Origin: Clavibacter nebraskensis NCPPB 2581
GTDB lineage: Bacteria; Actinomycetota; Actinomycetes; Actinomycetales; Microbacteriaceae
DNA: 64,000 nucleotides
Reading direction: 5' to 3'
Assembly: GCF_000355695.1 (NCBI RefSeq)
Contig: NC_020891.1
Location: 248,001-312,000 of the forward strand
Both the position numbers and the translations under genes were made by a program. Positions 45,201-53,800 of the stretch are shown in pieces. Within the stretch, counting starts at the first letter, position 1. Every line of letters begins with the position of its first letter. Under the pieces are notes generated by a model. That model was not told the DNA's origin, did no database searches, and was given only the letters and a program-made list of their open reading frames with translations.

Positions 45201-47860
45201 ACGCCCTCGGGCCGGTCGCGCCCGAGGTGGTCGACGACGGCCAGGCGCTGGCCCCGCAGGGGCGTGCCGTACGGGATGCTCGGCCGCAGGCGGTCGACCT
45301 CGCCGATCACGTGGTGCACCGACCAGATGGCGGCCTCGGTCGCGCCGCCGAGGCTCACGACGGTGAGCTCGGGGTGGCCGGCGCGCATGGCGTCGGGCAG
45401 CGTCACGGGGATCCAGTCGCCCGAGAGGAGCGCGAGCCGCAGCGTGCTCGGGCCGTCGCCGTCCGCCTCCCCGCCGGTCGCGGCCACCGCGTCGCGGTAG
45501 TCCTGCAGCATGCGCGCCTGCGCCGGCACGGAGTTCCAGAGGGTGACGCGGTGGCGGGCGATGAGCGCGGCCCAGTGCGAGGGGTCGTCGCGCCGTCGCG
45601 GGTCCGGCAGCACCATCGCTCCGCCCGCTCCGAGCACGCCGAGCACGTCGAAGACCGACAGGTCGAAGCCGAGTCCGGCCAGGGCGAGCACGCGGTCGTC
45701 GGGGCCCACGCCGAAGCGCTCGCGGATGTCGACGAGCGTGTTGTGCGCGGCGTGGTGGGAGAGGATCGCGCCCTTCGGGGTGCCGGTGGACCCGGACGTG
45801 TAGATGACGTAGGCGGGGTCGGCCGGATCCACGCCGTCGCGCCCGGCACCGGGGGCCGGCCGGCTGGCGGCGGGCTCGAGCGCGTCGACCGCGATCCGCT
45901 CGACGCCCGCGGGCCAGTCCGCGGGGGCGCCGACGAGGGCCTCCTGCGTGAGCACCTGGCGGATCCCGGCGTCCGCCAGCACGGTGTCGCGGCGGATCCG
46001 CGGCTGGGCCACGTCCACCGGCACGTAGGCGCCGCCCGCGAGGAGCACGCCGACGACGGCGACGACCTGCTCCCAGCCGCGCGCCGCGACGATCGCCACC
46101 CGGTCGCCCGGGCGGTGCCCGGTGGAGCGGAGGCGCGCGGCCACGGCGGCCGCGCGTCGCACGAGCTCGTCGTGGCTCATCGTGCGGTCGGGGGCGATGA
46201 CGGCGGGCGCGTCGGGTGCGGCCTCCGCCGCGGCGAGGAGCGGCTCGTGCACGAGCGCGGGCGCGACCGGATCCCCGGTGTCGTCCACCCGCCGCCGGCG
46301 CTCGCGCTGGTCGTCGGGCAGGTCGACGGCGCACGGCAGCTGCCAGGCGGCCGGGTCGTCGGCGAGGGCGCGCACGGCCACGACGAACGCGCCGAACGCG
46401 GCGTCGGCCACCCCGTCGGCGAGCACGCCCTCCCGCACGTCCCAGCTGAGCTGCAGCCCGTCGGGCACGCGGAGGGCCTGGCAGTCGATCCACACCTGCG
46501 GCGTGCGGGTGACGGCCGCGGTGATCCGCCCGCCGTCGCCCGTGGAGCCCGCCGCCGCGTCCCCGGAGAGCGCGCTCGTGAAGACCACGGGCGCGAGCGC
46601 CACGTCGCGCGCGTGGCCGCCGCGCCGCCGGGTGAGCTCGGCGAGGAGCTCGGTGCCGCTGCAGAGCGGGTGGGCGAGGTCCTCGAGCAGGCGGGCGGAG
46701 AGCGCGCGCATCCGCTCCACGGCGGGCACGTCCTCGGTGAGGTCGACCTCGAGCAGCTCCACGGACGTGAAGTCGCCCACCACGTGCGCGGCGCCCGCGG
46801 GCAGGCCGCCGCGATCCGAGACGGGCACGTTGAGGAGGAAGCGCGGGCTGCGGCTCCAGCGGCCCACGGTCTCGGCGTAGGCGGCGAGCAGGGCGCTCGT
46901 GGGGGTCACGCCGGCGTCGGCGGCGGCGTGGTCGAGGCGCGCGGCGGCGGCGGGGTCGAGCACGGCGGACAGCCGGCGGAACCGCGCGGGAGCCGCCATC
47001 GGGTCGTGGTCCGCCATCGGCAGCTCCGGCGCGGGCGGCAGGTCGTCGAGGCGCCGCCACCAGTAGGAGCGGTCGCGCTCGTACGCGGCCGACGCCGTGA
47101 GGGCGCGCCGGGCCAGCACGCAGTCGCGGAAGCCGGGCCCGTCGGTCCCGCCGGGCAGGGCGGCGGCGGGATCCGCGACGAGCGCGCGCAGCTGGTCGAG
47201 CACGAGCTGCAGGCTCGCGTGGTCGAGCACGAGCAGGTCGACCGCGAGGTGGAGGCGCACGGCGTCGTCGGCGCGGGTCACGACGGCGCGCACGCGCGGC
47301 CAGCCCGGGTCGCCGCCCGTGCCCTGCGCGAGGTCCGCGCGCACCGCGTCGATGCGGTGCCCGAGCGACGCGGGGCCGAGGCCGCGGAGGTCGTCGACCG
47401 GCACCTCGACGGGGCCGGGGTCGGCGATGACGCGCTGCGAGCCGTCGGGGTGGATCTCGGCGCGCAGCATGTCGTGGTGCGCGACCAGGCGGATCCACGC
47501 GTCGACGATGCGCGCGGGGTCGGTGGACGCCGGCCACGACAGGTCGAGGTCGGCGCTGCAGGCGACGCCGCCGTACGGGTACGCGTCGGTGCGGCCGAGG
47601 AGGTAGGCGGTCTGCACGGCGGTGAGCGGGAACGGCGCATGCGCGGCGGCGGGATCCGCGGCGCCCGGATCCGGAGCGCCCGGCCCCGTCCCGTCCTGCC
47701 GACCGAGGATCGCGAGCACCTCGTCGCGGTGCCGGCGGATGAGCTCGCGCCGGTCGTCGTCGATCACGCCGCGCGGCCCGCGGAACCGGATCCGCCCCTC
47801 CTCCGCCCAGAGCCGGACGCCGCGGGCGTTGAGGTCGTCGATGAGCTGTTGAGCGTTCAC
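42296..47860 (-). CDS. NRPS 2: docking-Cy-A(MT-like insert)-PCP-TE
   Basis: An 1854-residue terminal synthetase starting at GTG 47860. Order: TubC-like docking domain (1-52, MNAQQLIDDLNARGVRLW); heterocyclisation domain from about 75 with the D-x4-D-x2-S motif DLLVLDHAS; A domain from about 520 with YVIYTSGSTGTPKG; a 400-residue insert between A8 and A10 with a methyltransferase-like fold (ILEVRGGVGGAADQ near 1203); A10 PVTANGKVDRAAL near 1423; PCP with FFALGGDSLLV (Ser near 1484); thioesterase with VVGYCLGGLVA, so the nucleophile is Cys near 1632, and His in PGDHYDCLS near 1828. My hand-read A code is close to D-L-F-N-L-S-L-I-W, near the cysteine code. It adds and cyclises the last Cys and releases the product. 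Confidence 0.92.
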   Translation of the reverse strand: MNAQQLIDDLNARGVRLWAEEGRIRFRGPRGVIDDDRRELIRRHRDEVLAILGRQDGTGPGAPDPGAADPAAAHAPFPLTAVQTAYLLGRTDAYPYGGVACSADLDLSWPASTDPARIVDAWIRLVAHHDMLRAEIHPDGSQRVIADPGPVEVPVDDLRGLGPASLGHRIDAVRADLAQGTGGDPGWPRVRAVVTRADDAVRLHLAVDLLVLDHASLQLVLDQLRALVADPAAALPGGTDGPGFRDCVLARRALTASAAYERDRSYWWRRLDDLPPAPELPMADHDPMAAPARFRRLSAVLDPAAAARLDHAAADAGVTPTSALLAAYAETVGRWSRSPRFLLNVPVSDRGGLPAGAAHVVGDFTSVELLEVDLTEDVPAVERMRALSARLLEDLAHPLCSGTELLAELTRRRGGHARDVALAPVVFTSALSGDAAAGSTGDGGRITAAVTRTPQVWIDCQALRVPDGLQLSWDVREGVLADGVADAAFGAFVVAVRALADDPAAWQLPCAVDLPDDQRERRRRVDDTGDPVAPALVHEPLLAAAEAAPDAPAVIAPDRTMSHDELVRRAAAVAARLRSTGHRPGDRVAIVAARGWEQVVAVVGVLLAGGAYVPVDVAQPRIRRDTVLADAGIRQVLTQEALVGAPADWPAGVERIAVDALEPAASRPAPGAGRDGVDPADPAYVIYTSGSTGTPKGAILSHHAAHNTLVDIRERFGVGPDDRVLALAGLGFDLSVFDVLGVLGAGGAMVLPDPRRRDDPSHWAALIARHRVTLWNSVPAQARMLQDYRDAVAATGGEADGDGPSTLRLALLSGDWIPVTLPDAMRAGHPELTVVSLGGATEAAIWSVHHVIGEVDRLRPSIPYGTPLRGQRLAVVDHLGRDRPEGVPGEILIRGAGVALGYLGDPERTGERFAVDPATGDREYRTGDIGRYLPDGSIELLGREDAQVKIRGYRIELAEIQAAVLAHPGVADCAVQVAEGTAGRHLVGLVQPERIAPVTSPDDDAPGDAARAALAVAAADVDTDALGAFLAQFDEHALRVIERTLAATGALVDDAVPVSADEVADLLRASDAHRVVVRRWLRALERRGRIARDADGRYRGALSADPERVARAWARVEEAEREIGWSAELLRHVQASSLALADLVSGDLDIAELLYPGAPSDAIGAAYRDNLGVRLLTAALTAAVVTLADRHDARGHGADEPLRILEVRGGVGGAADQLIPALAGRAVEYTFTDPSMFHVGEARERHPDRPGVRFQAFDPALDPLPQGQRPNSYDVVICSNGLHGVPDVPAALRRLRGLLAPHGHLAVIESTREDNPPLMIATDFMEVRAGGPADARLAEDALLFAAAEWRAMLDGIGARGIQQVPADEDPLSGLGQHLLLAQVKVDRAPLRAASLRRHTADRLPEYMVPRRWQVLDALPVTANGKVDRAALARLAEDRTPQATVAAGSDAPRDDVERRLQELWAELLGRPGIGRDDDFFALGGDSLLVARLVGRMREQLPEVVDLEWDVVLRHMLRRPTIAGLAGYVRQAGEGTAGDRDAPATPAVSLLSGSGRGPATVLVHAGIGTIMPYRALMTEIRRRSRGTGSLYGVEVPDLDAFLDADPHGLIDRIAAEYARELLATGIRTFHVVGYCLGGLVATEVARALTEAGADVASFTAISSHSPAFRLDDEMVSEYSFAMMIGIDPVDLGFPADPWRIAAAGARILERTPGVMPADGYASLDDEFADIGRAFLDLSRIPRRARIARMCEVVPPASGSYSPEQMTRFFRTFRQSVFAITRYRPDPYAGDITFLRHSGAYPFPGSREAVTDYWEELALGELDIVDIPGDHYDCLSVEHAPRVLSILTRVTGGAVIA

Positions 47861-50800
47861 AGGTCTCCGCTTTCGAAGAGGTCGGCGCCGGCGGTGGCCG
47901 GCGGTCGGGCGGGGGCGTCCGCGGGGGACGCGGACGCGGGGGTGGACGGGGTGGCGGCCGCGAGGCGCGCGCGGTCGATGCAGGCGGCGTACGCCGGCAC
48001 GGTCGGCTCCTCGAGGAAGCGGCGGACGCCCGCGTCGACGCCGAAGCGGCGCTGGGCGGCGGTCACGAGCCGGAGCATGGCGAGGCTGTCGCCGCCCGCC
48101 GCGAAGAAGCCGACGCCCGGGGCCGGCGGGGTGCCGAGGACCCCGGCCCACAGCTCGGTGAGGGCGGCCTCCGTCGCGGTCGCGGGCGCGGCGGGGCGCG
48201 CGGGGCCGTGAGCGGCGTCGGCGTCGGCGCACCGCGTCGGGTCCGCGCCGGCGTGGGTGAGCGCGTCCGCCTCCGCGAGCGCGCGGGCGAGCGCCGGCAC
48301 GTCCACCTTGCCGTTCGCGGTCAGCGGCCACGCGTCGACGAGGTGGATCCTTTGCGGCATCGCGTACGAGGGGAGCCGGTCGGCGGCCGTCGCGGTCGCC
48401 GCGGACAGCACCGCGGCCCCGTCGTGCCCGTCGTCCGGCTCGACGGCCGCGTGCAGGCGCCGCCGTCCCGCCGGCCCGTCGACCACGAGCGCGATCGCGC
48501 GCCGCACCCCGGGAGATGCCGCGAGGGCGGCCTCGATCTCGCCGAGCTCCATCCGGTGCCCGCCGAGCTTCACCTGCCGGTCCGCGCGACCGAGGAACTC
48601 GAGGATCCCGCCCGGCCGGTACCTGCCCGTGTCGCCCGTGCGGTACCAGCGGCCGCCGTCGAGCTCGACGAACGCGGCCGCCGTGCGCGCGGGGTCGCCC
48701 CGGTAGCCGCGGGCGAGGCCGCGGCCGCCGATGACGAATTCGCCCGGCACCCAGTCGGGGCAGTCCCGGCCGCACGCGTCGAGCACCCGGAACGCCTGGT
48801 CGGGCAGCGGTCGGCCGTAGGGCGCGGATCCCCAGCCCTCCAGCGGGCCGTCCACCTCCCACGCGTTCGACCAGATGGCCGCCTCGGTCGCGCCGCCCAG
48901 CGCGACGAGCCGCGTGCCCGGCCCGGCCGCCCGGATCAGGCGCCCGTGCAGGTCGGTGCCCACGCGGTCGCCGGAGACCAGCGCCGCCCGCAGCGCGCCG
49001 AGCCTCCCCGGCCGGTCGTCGGCCGCGACGAGGAGCATGTCGAGCAGCATCGGCACCGTGTCCCACAGCGTGACCCCGTGCTCGTGCACGAGGTCGAGCC
49101 AGCGCGGGGCGTCGCGCTCCTCGCCCTCCTCGGGGATCACGAGCGCGCCGCCCGCGCCCAGCACGCCGAGCACGTCGAACACGGAGAGGTCGAAGTCGAG
49201 CGCGGAGAGCGCGAGGATCCGGTCGCCGGGGCCGAGGTCGAGCATCCGGCCCACCGCCTCGACCGTGGACCACGCGGCGTCGTGCGCGATCTCCACCCCC
49301 TTGGGCTCGCCCGTGGAGCCGGAGGTGTGGATGACGTAGGCGAGCGCCTCGACGGACGGGCGTACCGGGGCGGCGAGCGGCTCCTCCGCGGCGGCGTCGG
49401 CCGGGCGGAGGAGGGCGGGCGCGTCGGGCTCGTCGCCGCCCGCCGCGGCCGGATCGTCGGCGATGACCAGGCGGATGCCGCCCGCGCGGTGGATCGCCCG
49501 CCGCCGCGCGGGAGGCTGTCCGACGCCGATGGGCGCGTACGCGGCACCCGCGCTGAGGACGCCGAGGACCGCGGCCGCCTGGTCCGCGCCGCGCGGCAGC
49601 GTGACGCCGACGAGGTCGCCCGGGCCGATGCCGCGACGCTGGAGCGCGCCGGCGATCCGCAGGGCGCGGTCGGCGAGCTGGCCGTGCGTCACGACGCGCG
49701 TCGACGCGCCCGTGCCCGTGATGAGCGCGGGTGCCTCGGGCGCCCGGAGCGCGGCCTCCCGCACGGCGTCGTGCAGGAGGCGGCCCGGTCGCGGGGCCGC
49801 GGTCGCCGTGGCGCGGGCGCGCGCCTGGTCGGCCGGGGGATCCACGGGGAGCGGCGCGTCCCAGCCGGACGCGGCGAGGTGCTCGAGCGTGGCCACGTAC
49901 GCGGCGAACAGCGCGTCGACGAGGCCCGGCGGGAACGCGTCGTCGCGCGCGTCCGCGTCGACCCGCAGGCCGCCGTGGTCCTCCAGCACCTGGACGTCGA
50001 GGAGCACCTGGGGCGACTGGGACACGCCGTGGATCCGCTCGCCGAACGCCCCCGACACGTCGGCTGAGACCCCGTCGCCGACGCCGACGCCGACCCCGTC
50101 GCCGACGCCGACCCCGTCGCCGACGCCGACCCCGTCGCCGACGCCGATCGCGCTCGTGAACACGACGGGCACCGGCGCGACGGCCGTGCCCGCGAGGCGC
50201 GCGCGCTCCCGCAGGATCCACGACGCGGGCGCCTCGCGGTGGTCGAGGTCGGCGGCGAGGCGCTCCTGCAGCCCGCGCGCCGCCTCGACCGCCGAGCCCG
50301 CGGCCCGGTGGTCGAGGAGGGTCAGGGCGGTGAAGTCGCCCACGAGGCGCGGCATGTCGGGATGCACGTCGCGCCGGTCGAAGAGGGTCAGCGTCATGGT
50401 GAGGTCGCGCTGCCCGCTCCAGCGGGAGAGCACGTGGCCGTACGCGGTCGCCAGCATGCTCGTGGGCGTGAGCCCGGCCGTCCGGCAGCGGTCGCGGAAC
50501 GCGGCCCACCACGCCGCGTCGAAGCGGTGTGCGCGGCGCGTGAAGCGGGGGGCCGGATCCCTGTCCGCGAGCGGCAGCCGCGGGGCGTCGGGCATGTCGG
50601 CGAGCCGCGCGCGCCAGTGCTCCTCGTCGGCGCGCCGCCGCTCCGGGTCCGGCCGGGTCTGCAGCACGCAGTCCCGGAACGTCAGCTCGGCGGGCGCGGG
50701 CGGGAGCGGCAGGCCGCGCACGAGGAGGTCGAGCTCGGTGTACAGGATCATGATCGAGAGCGCGTCGACGACGGCGTAGTCGATGCCGATGGCGATGCGC

Positions 50801-53800
50801 GTGCGGATCCCACCGCGGCCGTCGGGGTAGCGCAGCGCGTCGACGTCGAAGAGCGGCCAGACGGCGAGGTCGTGGCACCGGTGCGAGGTGCGCGCGCGGA
50901 ACGCCTGGAGCGCCGCGTCCACCGCGTCCGGATCCGCGTCGGCCGGCACGTCGCGCGCGTCGACGCGCACGGCAGGCACCTCCTCCAGCACGCGCTGGGT
51001 GCCGTCGGGGTCGATCACGGTGCGCAGCGTCGGGTGCCGGCGCACGAGCTCGTCGAACGCGGCCGCGAGCAGGTCGAGGTCCTGCCCCTGGCCGTCGAAC
51101 TCGGTGTGGTGGTAGGTGCCGACGCCGCCGAGCGGGATGCGGGGGTCGCGGCCGACCGCGTACGCGCGCTGCACGTCGGTGAGCGGGAAGGGGTCGTGCC
51201 GGTGCTCGGGGTCCGGCACGATGCGGGAGCGCGCGTCCGCCGGCTCCGGTGCCGTGAGGTGCAGCGTCGCCGCGAAGTCGGCCAGCACCGGGTGCCGGAA
51301 GAGCGCGGCCACGCTCGCGTCGGCGGCGCCCGCGGCGCGCAGGGCGGCGATGCTGCGGGTGGCCTGCAGGGAGTCGCCGCCCGCGGCGAAGAAGGAGCGC
51401 CCGCGACCGCACGGGGTGCCGAGCAGGCCGCTCCACACCCGCTCCACGAGCCGCTCCTCGGGCGACATCGAGGCGTCGTCCGGCCGCGGCGCGGGGGCCG
51501 GGCGCTCGGCGAGCGCGGCGATGATCCGGGCCCGGTCGACCTTCCCGTTGGCCGTGAGCGGCAGCTCGGCCCGCACGACCACGCGCGCGCACGCCATGGA
51601 CGGCGGCAGCAGCGCGCCCGCGTGGGTCGCGACGTCGTCGGGCACGACGACCGCGCCGGGCTCGGGCACCACCATCGCCGCGAGCGCGCCCGCGACGGCG
51701 ACGACGACCGCGCGCTGCACGCCCGGGAAGGAGGCCAGCGCGGCCTCGACCTCCCCGGGTTCGACGCGGTGGCCGCGGATCTTGAGCTGGTGATCCGCGC
51801 GCCCGAGGAACTCGAGCACCGGCCGCCCCGCGTCGTCGCGCCGGTACCTGCCGCGGTCGCCCGAGCGGTACCAGCGCTCGCCGCCGCGCACCGGGAAGCG
51901 GGCCGCGGTGAGACCGGGCTCGCCGCGGTAGCCGCGGGCCAGCGCGTGCCCGCCCACGAGCAGCTCGCCGGGCACGCCGTCGGGGCGGTCGCGTCCGCGC
52001 TCGTCGACGACCCGGAGGCGCACGCCCGGCAACGGGGCGCCCCAGGGGAGGCCGCGCGCGGCGGACGCGGGGGACACGGGGGCGTCGGCGCGCGCCTCGT
52101 GCACGGTGGAGTGGATGGTCGCCTCCGTCATCCCGCCGAGCGCGAGCAGCCGGGCGGCGGGCGCGCAGGCGGCCAGGCGCCCCGGCAGATCCACCCCGAC
52201 CACGTCGCCGCCGAGCAGCACGAGCCGGAGCGGCAGGGATCCGTCGCCGGTCGCCGCGAGCAGCATGTCGAGGAGCGCCGGCACGGTGTTCCAGACCGTG
52301 ACGCCGTGCGCGCGGACGAGCTCCCGCCACCGGTCGGCGTCGCGGCGCTCGTGCTCGGCGGGCACGACGACCGCGCCGCCCACCGAGAGCACCGCGAACA
52401 GGTCGTAGACGGAGAGGTCGAAGTCGAGCGCGGAGAGCGCGATGGTGCGGTCGTCCGGGCCGAGGGGCGCGACGACCGCGAGGGACAGGATGGTGGCGGC
52501 AGCGGCCCGGTGGGCGACCTCCACGCCCTTCGGCCGGCCGGTGGATCCGGACGTGAAGAGCAGGTAGGCGGGCTCGTCGGGGGCGACGGCGACGGGACCC
52601 GCGAGCGGCTCGGCGTGCCGGGCGGCGCCCAGCGCGACCACGGGCGGGCCGCCCGGACCGACGGCCGCCGCGGATTCGGCGACCAGCGCGTCGTCGGCGA
52701 GGACGCAGTCGATCCCCCGCTCGAGGACCGTCGCGCGGCGCGCGGGCGGCTGGTCCGGGCCGACGGGCGCGTAGCAGGCGCCGGCGAGCAGCACTCCGAG
52801 CACGGCGGCCACGCGATCCGTCCCGGCCGGCGCGGTGATCGCCACTGTCGCGCCGGGGCCGACGCCGTGCTCGCCCAGCAGCCCGGCGACCCGGCGCGCG
52901 TGGTCGGCGAGCTCACCGTACGCGACCTCTCGGTCGTCCGACGCGATGACCGCCGGCCGGTCCGGATCCGCGGCCGCCCGCGCGAGGAACGCCGAGTGCA
53001 GGAGGCCGTCGCCCGCGCCGGGCGCGTCCGCAGCCGGGGCCGGCCGCTCGAGGGCCCGGTGCGCCCGCACGTCCTCCGGGGCGGGGACCGCGAGCGCCGG
53101 CCGGTCCCAGGCGCCGGGCCGCTCGTGCACCAGCTCGTCGACGAGGCGGCGGTACGCGAGGAACGCGGCCTCCATCGCCGCCTCCTCGAGGATGTCGACC
53201 CGCACGTCCCAGTTGAGCAGCAGCCCGCCCTCGAGCTCGGTGACCTGCGCGTCGAGCCAGACCTGCGGACCCTGGGAGATGATCCACACCGGCTCCCCGA
53301 GCGCGCGACGGATGGACGCGTCGTACAGCTCGCCCAGGCCGATGGCGCTCGTGTACACGACGGGCGCCAGCACGGGGCTGCCGCCGTCGCGGCGCGCGAG
53401 GTCGCGGAGCACGTCGACGCCGCCGTAGCCCGCGTGGGCGACGGCCTCGCGCACGCCCTGCTGGATCCGCGCCGCGTCCTCCCGGAACGGCCGCTCCTCC
53501 CGCAGGTCGACGTCGAGCAGGATCGAGGTGCTGAACTCGCCGACGAGCAGCTCCAGCCCCTCCTCGTCGCTGCGGTCGAGCACGGGGAGGTTGAGGAGGA
53601 AGCGGCCGTCGGCCGACCAGGCGGCCACGACCTCGGCGAACGCCGTCGCGAGCACGGCGGCCACCGTCAGCCCGCGGGAGCGCGCCGCGGCCTCAAGCAG
53701 GCGGAGCTCCTCCTCTCCTACACGGTGGTGCAGCCGGCGGGAGCGCGGCACGGTCCCCGCCCGCTCGGCGTCGTCGCGCACGGGCAGCGCGGGTCCCGCC

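Noticed and set aside
42353-48211. A 1952-residue plus-strand open frame (and a similar one at 50239-56001) opposite the NRPS genes
   Set aside because: They are antisense to clear NRPS domains, rich in Arg, Gly, Val and Asp with no domain of their own. Long empty frames are expected opposite genes with G/C at third positions.
47861-52330. Upstream extension of the NRPS 2 frame to 52330
   Set aside because: The extra part is an out-of-frame, Arg/Ala-rich shadow of NRPS 1. The TubC-like docking domain beginning at GTG 47860 and the GTGA overlap define the real start.
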